The notes: generated from the letters alone by a model not told the origin. A stretch of DNA of 59,483 nt from CAYNLK01 sp964398055 (GCA_964398055.1 CAYNLK010000038.1:1-59483); one strand, 5' to 3'; shown: positions 41,335-50,147, counted from the stretch's first letter. Translations and numbers: made by a program.

Positions 41335-42144
41335 TTAGTGGCGGGTTCGCTCGGCCACCCACAGGTCGACTAGTCCCCGCCAGCGTTCGTGGTGACGGAT
41401 GGCGAGACCGGCCTGCTCGATGTGCCTGGTCCAGGTGGCCGCCGGAAAAAAGCTTAAGACTCCTGGACCAAAGGCCAGCAGGTTTGGCCAATCGCGACCA
41501 TGTTCGGCCAACAGTAATCGACCGCCGGGCTTCAGGATGCGAGCAAACTCAGCAAACAAGGCTTGTCGATCGGCCGCGTCCTCAACTTCGTGTAGACTAA
41601 AGTCACAGAAGATGACGTCGGCCCATTGATGGGGTAGAGGCAGGCTATTGGCCTGGCCCTCCCGGCGATAGATCCGCCGCTGGGTTAGCAGAGGTGGTTC
41701 CAACTGGCGGGCGCGCTGGAGCGCCGGATCGGTCATTTTTTCGGGGTCGTAGATATCGATGAGGAAATAATAACCCTGCAAATGGTGGGTTAGGAGACCC
41801 CGGCTGCCGCGCAGCTTGCCGCAGGTAATGTCGATGACTACGTTGGCCGCGGCCACTCCCCCCAATTCGGCCAGGCGGTCATACTCGTGTTGCCGGCCCC
41901 AATCATAGACGATGAAGGTGGTCAACAGGATACTGGCCACCAGAGCCAGAACAGCCACCCCACTGACCAGGAATAGCCAGCTCCAGGGTGAGGTCAGGAT
42001 GAGGCTAACCGTTAGCGCCACCATTCCAAAAAAGAGCGCCCCGGCAAAGATGGGCCAGTTATAGAGCAAGGTAGAAATGGTGCCGGAATATTGGCGATTA
42101 CTTAACAAACTGGGAAATAAACCCGTTTGTGATTTTACAGTCAT
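41335..42144 (-). CDS. Membrane-anchored class I methyltransferase
   Basis: This 269-residue protein has two N-terminal membrane helices (about 28-50 and 55-79) followed by a cytoplasmic SAM-dependent methyltransferase fold. The SAM-binding motif I is VVIDITCGKLRGS, degenerate compared with the usual glycine-rich VLDxGCGxG. Motif II is IDIYDPE, and WADVIFCDFSLHEVED plus FARILKPGGRLLLAEHG are clear post-motif strands, as in UbiE-like enzymes. The substrate is unknown but is likely a lipid or membrane compound given the anchor. It follows a GbsR/MarR-type regulator gene on the same strand after 67 bases, and that regulator may control it. Confidence 0.84.
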   Translation of the reverse strand: MTVKSQTGLFPSLLSNRQYSGTISTLLYNWPIFAGALFFGMVALTVSLILTSPWSWLFLVSGVAVLALVASILLTTFIVYDWGRQHEYDRLAELGGVAAANVVIDITCGKLRGSRGLLTHHLQGYYFLIDIYDPEKMTDPALQRARQLEPPLLTQRRIYRREGQANSLPLPHQWADVIFCDFSLHEVEDAADRQALFAEFARILKPGGRLLLAEHGRDWPNLLAFGPGVLSFFPAATWTRHIEQAGLAIRHHERWRGLVDLWVAERTRH

Positions 42145-42211
42145 CGGTTTTCTCCTTTGCTGCCTTCATTACTTTCAAAAGAATTTGAAAGTTTGAAGCA
42201 AAAAAACAAAA

Positions 42212-42742
42212 TCAACCGGAGGTTATTTTTCTCAACCGTAATGTTTTGCCGAGTAACTTCAAGATGCTATTGGGGGATTGGCTCTCCAGGTCTTCGTACA
42301 CTTCAATGCCGGTTTCAAAGAAATTGAGCAGGCTTTTGAGCTGCTCTCGTTCATACTGTCCGGCCGAGTCAGACATTTCGTTCAGGTCGGTCATACTTTG
42401 GCGCAAAACGTCAATCGTCGGGTCGACTTCGCGGCGTTTGCGCTCGCGGGCGATGATGCGAAACATTTTCCAAACGTCTTTTTCGGTGACATAAAATTCG
42501 CGACGTTCCCCTTTAACATGCACCCGGTTGACGATGCCCCACGCAATCAATTCCCGTAGGGCCATGCTAACATTGCCCCGGCTGATCTGCAGTTCTTCCA
42601 TGATGTCATTGGCCGAGAGTGGCTCTGGCGAAATAAATAGTAGGGCGTGAATCTGGGCCATCGTGCGGTTAATGCCCCAGAGCGAGCCCATTTCACCCCA
42701 GTGTAAAATAAATCTCTCTCTGATTCTTTCCAGTTCGCTCAT
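42212..42742 (-). CDS. GbsR/MarR-family transcriptional regulator
   Basis: This winged-helix regulator of about 176 residues resembles GbsR: the N-terminus MSELERIRERFILHWGEMGS and the helix-turn-helix region (SANDIMEELQISRGNVSMALRELIAWGIVNRV) are characteristic, followed by the wing KGERREFYVTEKDVW and a helical dimerisation tail. GbsR represses choline and glycine-betaine uptake genes in Bacillus. Here the likely target is the neighbouring methyltransferase gene or its own promoter. The start at 42742 was chosen over an upstream in-frame one because a promoter (42797-42824) covers the upstream extension, and because the family begins at SELERIRERF. Confidence 0.86.
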   Translation of the reverse strand: MSELERIRERFILHWGEMGSLWGINRTMAQIHALLFISPEPLSANDIMEELQISRGNVSMALRELIAWGIVNRVHVKGERREFYVTEKDVWKMFRIIARERKRREVDPTIDVLRQSMTDLNEMSDSAGQYEREQLKSLLNFFETGIEVYEDLESQSPNSILKLLGKTLRLRKITSG

Positions 42743-42796
42743 ACTGTCAGGGAATCGGGGTAGTCTTAAACGTTCAGAAATTACTGAAATAATTGT

Positions 42797-42824
42797 AGCA
42801 TAATCACCAGGCTGAGTCAATCAA
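42797..42824 (-). promoter_or_regulatory. Promoter of the GbsR/MarR-like gene
   Basis: On the minus strand TTGATT (42824-42819), a 16-base spacer and TATGCT (42802-42797) form a plausible promoter starting transcription near 42790, about 50 bases before the chosen start codon. Confidence 0.5.
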
Positions 42825-42841
42825 TAAAAGAGCGAGATTGG

Positions 42842-43858
42842 TCAAATTACTCGGTCAACGGCGGCGGCCATAGCCCGGACCTGCTGCATCAATTCAGCAA
42901 ATTCAGGCAAGGTCAACGACTGGTCGCCATCAGAAACAGCCTGGTCTGGATTGGGATGGGTTTCGATAATCAGCCCGTCAGCGCCGGCGGCTACCCCGGC
43001 CAGGGTCACGGCTGAGACATGCCGGCGGACGCCAATAGCGTGGCTGGGGTCGGCGATCACCGGCAGGTGGGTCAACTCTTTGAGCAGGGGAATGGCGTTT
43101 ACGTCAAAGGTGTTGCGGGTATATTTATTGTCAAAGGTGCGGATGCCCCGTTCACACAACATCACCCGATTGTTGCCGTGGGCCAGAATATATTCAGCCG
43201 CCATCAATAGATCTTCGATAGTGGCCGACATGCCTCGCTTGAGGAGGACCGGTTTGTGCGCCTGGCCCACGGCATTGAGCAGGTCGAAGTTTTGCATATT
43301 GCGCGCCCCTATTTGCAGTACGTCCGCATAAACGGCCACCAAAGCCACCTTGGTCGGCGACATTACTTCGGTTACTATCGGCAGACCGGTCGCCTCGCGG
43401 GCCTCGGCCAACAGTTTCAGGCCTTGCTCGCCTAAACCTTGAAAGCTGTAAGGGGAAGAGCGAGGTTTGTAGGCGCCGCCTCGCAGGCAGGTGGCGCCGG
43501 CTTCTTTGACCGCGTGGGCAGTTTCCAGCAACTGGGTCCGACTTTCGACGCTGCAAGGCCCGGCAATAACGGCCAACTGATCGCTGCCGATGTTCACCCC
43601 GCCCACCGTAAAGGTGGTATTTTCTGGGCGAAAGGCCCGGCTGGCCAGTTTGAACTTCTGTGTAATGGCCACAGTATCTTCCACACCGGGTAGCTGGCCC
43701 AGGTGAAAGGGGTCAATCGGTTGGCCGTGGCCCTGCAAGCCGATGATCGTCTGGCCGGAGTCGCTTGAGATGTGGGTTTGCCAGCCCCTGGCTTCTACTT
43801 CGGCCACAACGTTATCGATCTCATAGGGGCTGGCCTCGGGGTGCATAATGATAATCAT
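42842..43858 (-). CDS. aroF: 3-deoxy-7-phosphoheptulonate (DAHP) synthase
   Basis: This 338-residue enzyme condenses phosphoenolpyruvate and erythrose 4-phosphate, the first step of aromatic amino acid synthesis. An N-terminal ferredoxin-like domain (about 1-85, MIIIMHPEASPYEIDNVVAE) precedes the TIM barrel with IAGPCSVES, RGGAYKPRSSPYSFQG, QIGARNMQNF, PVLLKRGM, CERGIRTFD and IADPSHAIG. This is the type I-beta form found in Thermotoga and Bacillus, where the N-terminal domain gives feedback control. The start at 43858 overlaps the pheA stop in ATGA. A longer frame into pheA was rejected. It is in an operon with pheA, which fits joint control of phenylalanine supply. Confidence 0.96.
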   Translation of the reverse strand: MIIIMHPEASPYEIDNVVAEVEARGWQTHISSDSGQTIIGLQGHGQPIDPFHLGQLPGVEDTVAITQKFKLASRAFRPENTTFTVGGVNIGSDQLAVIAGPCSVESRTQLLETAHAVKEAGATCLRGGAYKPRSSPYSFQGLGEQGLKLLAEAREATGLPIVTEVMSPTKVALVAVYADVLQIGARNMQNFDLLNAVGQAHKPVLLKRGMSATIEDLLMAAEYILAHGNNRVMLCERGIRTFDNKYTRNTFDVNAIPLLKELTHLPVIADPSHAIGVRRHVSAVTLAGVAAGADGLIIETHPNPDQAVSDGDQSLTLPEFAELMQQVRAMAAAVDRVI

Positions 43859-44736
43859 GGTCCCGTTCCACCTTCCACAAAGTGCTGATCTTCGACGCTC
43901 TCTTTTTCGCTGGGATGAGGGGTCGTGGCCATGGGATAGGAACCCAGCATTTTGACGAAACCGGCTCGCCGCAGCAACCCCAGCAAAGCCGCTTCGGCTA
44001 CCGCGTCTTGCCAATGCCCTTCAAAGTCTAAATAGAACAGATATTGCCAGGGCCGATTGCGGCGCGGGCGCGACTCGATCTTAGTCAAATTGATATTCCG
44101 CTCGGCAAACTCACCCAGACAATGGTAGAGCGAACCGGGGAGGTGACGGGCGCTGAAGATGAGTGAAGTCTTGGCGCGTTGCGCCCGCGGGGGGTCGTGG
44201 TGACCAAGCACAAAAAAACGGGTATAGTTGAACGGGGTGTCCTCTATTTTTTCTTCCAGAATATCCAGGTGGTAAATTTCGGCAGCCAGCTTGTTGGCAA
44301 TGACGCCGAGATCCGGCTCGGGATTGGCGGCCAGGTCGCGGGCGCTACTGGCTGTGTCAAAGGAGGCAATCCGTTCCAGGCTGTAACGGTTGATGAATTT
44401 TTCGCACTGATTGAGGGATTGTTGGGTCGAACGGACGCGTTTCAAATCGGCCAGCTTGACCCCGGGCGCGGCCATCAGGGTATGCTGAATGTGGATGATG
44501 ACCTCGGCTTGAATCCGCAGGTCGTGTTCCATAAGTAGCTCATAGGCCTGGGGAATGGAGCCGCTGAGAGCATTTTCAACCGGCAGCATGCCTACATCAG
44601 CTTGATGAGTCTCAACGGCTTCAAATATTTTGGCGACTGTTCGGCAGGCGAAGGTTTTGGCGTCGGGACCAAAGAATTGGTAGATGGCGCTTTCTGAGTA
44701 AGCGCCTCTGACGCCTTGAAAGGCTACGGTTGGCAT
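43855..44736 (-). CDS. pheA: Prephenate dehydratase
   Basis: This 293-residue enzyme converts prephenate to phenylpyruvate, the committed step to phenylalanine. The catalytic domain (about 1-180) has VAFQGVRGAYSESAIYQFF, MLPVENALSGSI and the active-site NYTRFFVLG. A C-terminal ACT domain (about 190-275) has the ESRPRRNRPWQYLFYLDFEG region that binds phenylalanine for feedback inhibition. The HPQAL motif of many homologues reads TQQSL here. It has no chorismate mutase domain. The next gene, aroF, overlaps by 4 bases. A short tail (about 275-293) is variable. Confidence 0.95.
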   Translation of the reverse strand: MPTVAFQGVRGAYSESAIYQFFGPDAKTFACRTVAKIFEAVETHQADVGMLPVENALSGSIPQAYELLMEHDLRIQAEVIIHIQHTLMAAPGVKLADLKRVRSTQQSLNQCEKFINRYSLERIASFDTASSARDLAANPEPDLGVIANKLAAEIYHLDILEEKIEDTPFNYTRFFVLGHHDPPRAQRAKTSLIFSARHLPGSLYHCLGEFAERNINLTKIESRPRRNRPWQYLFYLDFEGHWQDAVAEAALLGLLRRAGFVKMLGSYPMATTPHPSEKESVEDQHFVEGGTGP

Positions 44737-44867
44737 AACTCCCCCTCCAAATTCAATGTTAGCGTGGGGCTAATTATAGCTGGATTTGCGGGCCGAGCAA
44801 TAAGGCCGGTATCGGCAAAATCTGACGGTGGTCGGCAACTGTTCGTGGCCACAACTTTACCTCAAAA

Positions 44868-44895
44868 TTGACAAAGCCACCTCCCTGGTTAAAAT
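44868..44895 (+). promoter_or_regulatory. Promoter of the SUMF1-type lipoprotein gene
   Basis: TTGACA (44868-44873), a 16-base spacer and TAAAAT (44890-44895) form a strong sigma-70 promoter about 95 bases before the gene at 44992. Confidence 0.6.
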
Positions 44896-44991
44896 GGTGA
44901 GGTTATGTCAGTCTAAACCCAAATCAGTGGCCCTGGGAACAAAAGGTCAGCCTGATCTTTTGAGGGGCAAAAATTCTCGGAAGGAGATCCC

Positions 44992-46350
44992 ATGTATCGA
45001 CATATCATTATTGCTGTTGTAGTCTTGGCGCTGGCCGTTGGAGTAATGGCCTGCGGCAGCTCGGAGGAGCCGACGCCAAGCGTTGAAGAAATCGTCGCCA
45101 CGGCGGTGGCGGCAACGGTAGCGGTTCAACCGGTTCTGGTTCAACCCGAGGTTGAGGCAGCCACGGCAACCCCGTATCCAACCTATACTCCCTATCCAAC
45201 CTACACGCCCTATCCCACGCCGGAGGAAGTGGCTACCGTGCCGCCGATTGAAACGGCTGTGGTTGAACCAACTGAAGCGCCGGTCGAGGAAGTTGTCGCC
45301 ACGGTTCCAGCGCCAGCGGCCACAGTGGCGCCCGCTCAGCCGGAACAGGCTGCGGTTCGGGAAAAAGATGGGGCGGTAATGGTCTTTGTGCCGGCCGGGG
45401 AGTTTTTGATGGGCGCCAGTGACGCGAACCTGGCTGTTGTTGGAGCCGGTGGTCCCCCAAAATTGGCCGGCGGCGACGAGCAGCCCCAACATTCGGTTTT
45501 TGTGGATGGTTTTTGGCTTGACCAGACCGAAGTAACCAATGCCCAGTATAGCAACTTTGTCAATTTGACCGGCTATAAAACCGCTGCAGAGTTGGAAGGT
45601 TATGGCACCAGTATGGGCGAGCAGATTCCAGAAGCCACCTTTTACCACCCGCGCGGTATCGAAACCGGCATCGATGATAAATTGGATCATCCGGTTGTTC
45701 AGGTAACCTGGCAGGATGCCCGGGCCTATTGTGACTGGGTAGGCGCCAGGTTGCCGACCGAAGCGGAGTGGGAAAAGGCCGCCAAGGGCGCGGCTAATGA
45801 CCGGGTTTTCCCCTGGGGTAATCAATTCCAGTTGCCTGAGTTCAACGTTGCTACGGTCACCAATTTCTGTGACGCCAGTTGTCCCTATGAAGAGGGTCGG
45901 GATCCCAACGTTACTGATGGTTTCCCGTATACAGCCCCGGTTGGCAGTTTCCCCGCCGGCGTCAGCCCGTATGGGGCGCTGGATATGGCCGGCAATGTTT
46001 GGGAATGGGTGGAAGACTCATATCTCGGCTATCCCGGCAACAGTTATGAGCTGCAGGAAGATTTCAGCGGTTACTTCAAGGTGGTGCGGGGTGGTTCCTG
46101 GGATAATGCCGCCCAGCACCTGCGGGCCACCTTCCGCCAGAATAATCCCCCCAATCTGCGCAGCGATGGCACCGGTTTCCGTTGCGCCATCGCCGCAATC
46201 GACTTTACCCCGGCGTTGGCCCCGGCTGAGGTTGAGCCGGCAGTTGTTGAGCCAACGGTTGAGCCGACCGGAGAGCCAGCGGCTGAACCTGCAACCGAAC
46301 CGACTGAAGAGCCGGGTGAACCATCTGCCGAACCAACTCCTGCTGAATAA
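44992..46350 (+). CDS. SUMF1/formylglycine-generating enzyme-like lipoprotein
   Basis: This 452-residue lipoprotein has a lipobox (VMAC, Cys21), a low-complexity Pro/Thr/Val/Glu spacer with YPTYTP repeats (about 60-75), and a SUMF1/FGE-sulfatase domain (about 125-400): MVFVPAGEFLMGAS, DQTEVTNAQYSNFV, HPVVQVTWQDARAYCDWVGARLPTEAEWEKAA, GNVWEWVED, VVRGGSWDNA and GTGFRC. Members of this superfamily modify sulfatases, build ergothioneine or act as metal/sulphur-binding scaffolds. Here there is no sulfatase partner, and the surface location suggests an adhesin- or ligand-binding role. A second Glu/Pro-rich low-complexity tail (about 405-452) follows the domain. The ribosome site GGAAGGAG is strong. 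Confidence 0.9.
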   Translation: MYRHIIIAVVVLALAVGVMACGSSEEPTPSVEEIVATAVAATVAVQPVLVQPEVEAATATPYPTYTPYPTYTPYPTPEEVATVPPIETAVVEPTEAPVEEVVATVPAPAATVAPAQPEQAAVREKDGAVMVFVPAGEFLMGASDANLAVVGAGGPPKLAGGDEQPQHSVFVDGFWLDQTEVTNAQYSNFVNLTGYKTAAELEGYGTSMGEQIPEATFYHPRGIETGIDDKLDHPVVQVTWQDARAYCDWVGARLPTEAEWEKAAKGAANDRVFPWGNQFQLPEFNVATVTNFCDASCPYEEGRDPNVTDGFPYTAPVGSFPAGVSPYGALDMAGNVWEWVEDSYLGYPGNSYELQEDFSGYFKVVRGGSWDNAAQHLRATFRQNNPPNLRSDGTGFRCAIAAIDFTPALAPAEVEPAVVEPTVEPTGEPAAEPATEPTEEPGEPSAEPTPAE

Positions 46351-46366
46351 GTGGTTCATCTTTTTT
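46317..46366 (+). terminator. Terminator-like hairpin after the SUMF1-type gene
   Basis: TGAACCA (46317-46323) pairs with TGGTTCA (46352-46358) around a 28-base loop that contains the stop codon, and is followed by TCTTTTTT. The long loop makes it weak. A stronger hairpin without a T-run lies at 46374-46406 (AGACCCTAA paired with TTAGGGTCT plus an inner GGTTT/AAACC). Confidence 0.45.
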
Positions 46367-46420
46367 GGGCAATAGACCCTAAAGGTTTCTAAAACCGTTA
46401 GGGTCTGCCTAAAATTTGGG

Positions 46421-46447
46421 CTGCACTCGCTGCACTCGCTGCACTCG
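46421..46447. repeat. Threefold tandem repeat of CTGCACTCG
   Basis: Three exact 9-bp copies (46421-46429, 46430-46438, 46439-46447) lie just before the lipoprotein gene at 46478. Confidence 0.8.
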
Positions 46448-46477
46448 TAATAACAGAAGGGTTTGCTTACCGCTATA

Positions 46478-47209
46478 ATGGCGATAAAAGAAATTATTTG
46501 GACTCTGTTAACTGGTTCTTTGCTTCTCAGCATGGCCTTTACCTCGGCCTGCACCCTGGCTTCGCCCTTTGACCGGTTGGTCGCGGCGGCGCGGCAGCAG
46601 ACCGTTGAGCCGGTCCGAACTTTACAGCCCACTTTCACCCCCACCCTGCCCGCCACCCCAACCCCAACCAAAACACCCACCGCCACCTTGACCCCCATTC
46701 CGACTGACACGCCGACGCCGTTGCCGCCTACGGCAACAGCCACTCCATTGCCCACCGATACCCCCACCATCACGCCGACCAGTCCCCCGCCCCCGCCCAC
46801 CAATACGCCGCCTCCAACGGACACACCTGCACCCAGTTGGGATTATCAGTTGGTCGAACTTTTCAACGCCCCCTCTACGGCCAATATTCTGTCGATTGTG
46901 GTAGCCGTCCAAAATCACGATAATTCCTGGATACCTGGCTTACGCGTGGTTGGAATCGATCCAAATGGGCTGGTGACTAAATCGGAGCCTTCAGCCGATC
47001 ACGAAACTGGTTATACTCCGGCCAACTCCTCGGTGGTCAAGGCCGGCAATACCAAGTTCGAGCCGCAACCGGTGGCGGTCTACATTACCGGTACCTGGGT
47101 TTTTCACCTGGAGACCGTTGATGGCCGGCAAGTTTCAGCCGACTTTACGGTCAATATGGATGTCGAGAACAGGCAGTGGTACTTTTTCCGTTTTCAACCC
47201 CTCAATTAG
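46478..47209 (+). CDS. Lipoprotein with Pro/Thr-rich linker
   Basis: I do not recognise the globular domain of this 243-residue lipoprotein. It has a signal peptide ending in the lipobox FTSAC (Cys25), a Thr/Pro-rich wall-spanning linker (about 45-125, TPTPTKTPTATLTP), and a globular C-terminal part of about 115 residues. That part has beta-strand patterns such as ILSIVVAVQNHDNSWIPGLRVVG and VAVYITGTWVFHLETVDG, which look like an immunoglobulin-like or carbohydrate-binding fold. Such linkers are typical of Chloroflexota surface proteins. It lies 127 bases after the SUMF1-type gene and 18 bases before the MttB-family gene. Confidence 0.75.
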   Translation: MAIKEIIWTLLTGSLLLSMAFTSACTLASPFDRLVAAARQQTVEPVRTLQPTFTPTLPATPTPTKTPTATLTPIPTDTPTPLPPTATATPLPTDTPTITPTSPPPPPTNTPPPTDTPAPSWDYQLVELFNAPSTANILSIVVAVQNHDNSWIPGLRVVGIDPNGLVTKSEPSADHETGYTPANSSVVKAGNTKFEPQPVAVYITGTWVFHLETVDGRQVSADFTVNMDVENRQWYFFRFQPLN

Positions 47210-47227
47210 TCGAGGTAAGTCACTACC

Positions 47228-48754
47228 ATGCGGCCGGCTGTAACTATTGTCGAAGACGAGCTGATCCACAAGATTCTGGCCGAGGCTAAGCGGATTCTGG
47301 CCGAAGTGGGGATTGAGGTGATGGGCGGCGGGCTGCGTCAACGTTTGTTGGACTCCGGCTTTAGCCAAGTGCCGGCCACCGGTCGCATCCTTTTCCCCCC
47401 GTCCGAAGTGGAGCGGGCCATTGACCTGATCCCTCGCTCTTTTACCCTGTACAATCGTCAGGGTGACCCGCACGCGGAGTTGGGCGGCGACCGGGTTCAT
47501 TTTGTGCCCGGCTCCAGCGCCGTCCAGGTGCTTGACCACCGCACCGGCCAAACCCGCCCGGCCACAACCGCCGATTTTGTTGATTATGTTCGCCTGGCCG
47601 ATGGGTTGTCTCATATCGCCTATTTGGCCACCGCTTTCTCAACCAGCGATATCGAGCCGCAGGTGTCTGATGTTTGGCGCCTCTATCTATGCTTGACCAA
47701 CTCACTCAAACCGGTGGTGTCAGGGGCGTTTACCGGCCACGGCACGCCCCGGATGGCCGAGCTCATGCAGTTATTCCGCCACGATAAGGCCGATTTGGTT
47801 GCCCGGCCGCTGTCAATTTTCACCATTACTCCCACCGGCCTGTTTCGTTATAGTGAAGACTCTTGTCAAAATCTGCTCGATTGTGTGGAGTGGGGTATTC
47901 CTATCGAAATTGTGCCGGTCACCCTGATGGGTCTCATTGCCCCGGTGACGGCAGTCGGCGCGACGGTATTCCATGTGGCCGATGTGTTGGCCGGCCTGAC
48001 AATGGCCCAGGTGGTCAAACCGGGCGCGCCGGTGCTGTTTGGAGGAGCCCCGGCCGCGTTTCATATGAAAACGACCTCCGCGCCGATGGCTGCGATTGAG
48101 GCGTTGCGGCTGGACCTGGCTTATGTGGCCGTGGCCAAATATCTGGGTTTGCCCACGCAAGCCTATATGGCCTTGAGCGACAGCAAATTTGTTGACGCGC
48201 AGGGTGGGGCCGAGGCTTTTGCCAGCGCCATACTGGCAGTCTTGGCCGGGGTCAACTCGGTGTCCGGGCCAGGTATGCTCGACTATGTGTTGGTGTTTAG
48301 CCTGGAGAAATTGGTTTTTGATGACGAATTGTGTGGCCAGGCGCTCCATTTTGGGCGCGATTACATGCCTTTGGAAGATTTGCCAGCCATTGAATTAGTT
48401 CGGCAGTTACTTCAAGACCAGCACTTGTTGGTGGCCGAGCATACTTTGAAGTATTGGCCGCAGGAACTCTACAAACCTGGCCCCGTGTTCGACCGGCTTA
48501 ATCGCGACAACTGGGAAAAGGCCGGTCGACCAACGTTGTCGCAGCGCGCTTTGGCCGAAGTGGATCGCCTTCTGAGCGAGTATAGTCCCATTGAAACAGA
48601 CCCCCTGGTTGAGATTGAAATGCGCCGTCTGATCCAGAGCGGTTTAACTGAGGCCGCGCCTTTACCGGAAGTCAAATCGGCGGTTTCTGCCGTGGATGCT
48701 GCCGCCAAGACCCCCGCCCGCCGGCCGCGACCTCGCCGGCCCAATAGTTCGTAA
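47228..48754 (+). CDS. MttB-family methyltransferase (non-pyrrolysine)
   Basis: This 508-residue protein belongs to the trimethylamine methyltransferase (MttB) superfamily. Typical segments are ILAEAKRILAEVGIEVMG, IPRSFTLYNRQGDPHAELGG, VHFVPGSSAVQVLDHRTGQ and GLIAPVTAVGATVFHVADVLAGL. The frame has no internal stop codon, so there is no TAG-encoded pyrrolysine as in true MttB. Non-Pyl homologues include glycine-betaine:corrinoid methyltransferases (MtgB) and proline-betaine enzymes. A partner corrinoid protein and methyl transferase are not in the window. The Lys/Ala/Pro/Arg-rich tail (about 485-508) is unusual. It lies 18 bases after the preceding lipoprotein gene, so the two probably share a transcript. 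Confidence 0.88.
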   Translation: MRPAVTIVEDELIHKILAEAKRILAEVGIEVMGGGLRQRLLDSGFSQVPATGRILFPPSEVERAIDLIPRSFTLYNRQGDPHAELGGDRVHFVPGSSAVQVLDHRTGQTRPATTADFVDYVRLADGLSHIAYLATAFSTSDIEPQVSDVWRLYLCLTNSLKPVVSGAFTGHGTPRMAELMQLFRHDKADLVARPLSIFTITPTGLFRYSEDSCQNLLDCVEWGIPIEIVPVTLMGLIAPVTAVGATVFHVADVLAGLTMAQVVKPGAPVLFGGAPAAFHMKTTSAPMAAIEALRLDLAYVAVAKYLGLPTQAYMALSDSKFVDAQGGAEAFASAILAVLAGVNSVSGPGMLDYVLVFSLEKLVFDDELCGQALHFGRDYMPLEDLPAIELVRQLLQDQHLLVAEHTLKYWPQELYKPGPVFDRLNRDNWEKAGRPTLSQRALAEVDRLLSEYSPIETDPLVEIEMRRLIQSGLTEAAPLPEVKSAVSAVDAAAKTPARRPRPRRPNSS

Positions 48755-48813
48755 CTCCCCGGTGGTAGTCGACCAAAATCACCAAAATTTGGGGTGTTGT
48801 CAACCTGCCAACA

Positions 48814-48842
48814 TTGGTAAAATAATCAGGTGCTTGTATAAT
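48814..48842 (+). promoter_or_regulatory. Promoter of the receiver-kinase gene at 48876
   Basis: TTGGTA (48814-48819), a 17-base spacer and a perfect TATAAT (48837-48842) lie 34 bases before the start codon. Confidence 0.6.
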
Positions 48843-48875
48843 TGACTGGAGTTAAGCTGGAATGGGGCAGCAGGT

Positions 48876-50114
48876 ATGAGTTCATCGCCGACCATCCTAA
48901 ATGTTGAAGACACCCACGAAAATAGAGAATTGGTTCGCCGGATTCTGGAAAGTGAGGCATACCGGGTTATTGACGCCGCCAACGCGTTGGAGGGGATCAA
49001 AAAAGCCGTTGAGTTGAAACCCGATTTGATCTTGATGGATATCAACCTGCCCGACCTCGACGGCTTTACTGCGGTGACCCGCATTCGTAGTTATGCTCAC
49101 TTGCGCAGCGTGCCAATTATTGCGCTCACGGCTCGCAACGTCAGCGATGACCGCGAACGGGCTGAAGCCATTGGCTGTGACGCTTATCTTAACAAGCCAA
49201 TCGATTTTGATGAACTGATTTCAGCTGTGGCTCGTTACCTTGATGCCGGTCACAAGGATGAAGGCGCAACCACGCCCCGCGAGTATTACTTACAGGAACA
49301 GAGCGTCAGTTTAATTGAGCAGTTGGAGCAAAAAATTGTCGAACTCGAGGCGGCCTATGAGCGGCTAAAGCATCTGGAGAAGGCTAAGAGCGATTTTATC
49401 TCCGTTGTTTCCCACGAATTACGCACCCCGTTGACCCTGGTTTCGAGCTATGCGCAAATGCTGCAAATCATTCCCGCTGTTCAAGCCGATGAAAACGCCA
49501 GAGAGTTTTTAGCCGGCGTTTTTAAGGGCATGAGCCGGTTGCAGGAGATCATCGACGACATGGTTAGCGTGACTCGGATGGAGCTATCCAGTCGATCTCT
49601 AAAGCTGGCTCCAGTTTCAATCAGGAGCATTATCAAAAATATTCAGGACGAGCAGGCCGAAATTGTCCAGGAACGTCAACTTTCCCTTGAAGCAAAGGTG
49701 GCCAATGATTTGTCAATGGTGAATGGCGACTTGAAGCAGTTGCACTCGGCTTTGAGCCGGATTATTGGTAATGCGATCAAGTACACCCCCAATGGGGGTA
49801 AAATCTCGATTAGCGCCGAACCTGTGACTAAAGCTGACGGCGCCTCTTTCATTCAAATTGTGGTGGCCGACACAGGTGTTGGGATTGATCTTGACAAGCA
49901 AAAGTTGATTTTTGACAAGTTCACTACGGCCGAGAACGTGATGCTCCATAGCACCAGCAAGTCCCAATTTATGGGCGGCGGTATTGGCTTGGGGTTGACC
50001 ATCGCCAAAGGGGTCATCGAGTCCCATAACGGTCAAGTTTGGGTTGAGAGCGACGGTTACGATCCTGAGAATCTGCCCGGCAGTAGATTCTTTATCTTGT
50101 TGCCCACCTGTTAG
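48876..50114 (+). CDS. Receiver-histidine kinase hybrid
   Basis: This 412-residue soluble protein has an N-terminal receiver (Asp12 in the acidic pocket, phosphoacceptor Asp55 in ILMDINLPD, then IIALTARNVSDDRERAEAIGCDAYLNKPID), a short coiled coil, a HisKA domain with His180 in SVVSHELRTPLTLVSSYAQML and an ATPase domain (DTGVGIDL, GGGIGLGLTIAKG). Receiver-first kinases typically take phosphate from a sensor kinase. The receiver most resembles DivK-type single receivers. A clear promoter precedes it and a terminator follows at 50148-50170, so it is its own unit. Confidence 0.93.
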   Translation: MSSSPTILNVEDTHENRELVRRILESEAYRVIDAANALEGIKKAVELKPDLILMDINLPDLDGFTAVTRIRSYAHLRSVPIIALTARNVSDDRERAEAIGCDAYLNKPIDFDELISAVARYLDAGHKDEGATTPREYYLQEQSVSLIEQLEQKIVELEAAYERLKHLEKAKSDFISVVSHELRTPLTLVSSYAQMLQIIPAVQADENAREFLAGVFKGMSRLQEIIDDMVSVTRMELSSRSLKLAPVSIRSIIKNIQDEQAEIVQERQLSLEAKVANDLSMVNGDLKQLHSALSRIIGNAIKYTPNGGKISISAEPVTKADGASFIQIVVADTGVGIDLDKQKLIFDKFTTAENVMLHSTSKSQFMGGGIGLGLTIAKGVIESHNGQVWVESDGYDPENLPGSRFFILLPTC

Positions 50115-50147
50115 ACAGGGCTGATGGGGCCTCGGTTGCCAAGAATA

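Noticed and set aside
47228..48754. Possible pyrrolysine-containing trimethylamine methyltransferase
   Set aside because: There is no in-frame TAG and no pylBCD or tRNA-Pyl sequence in the window.
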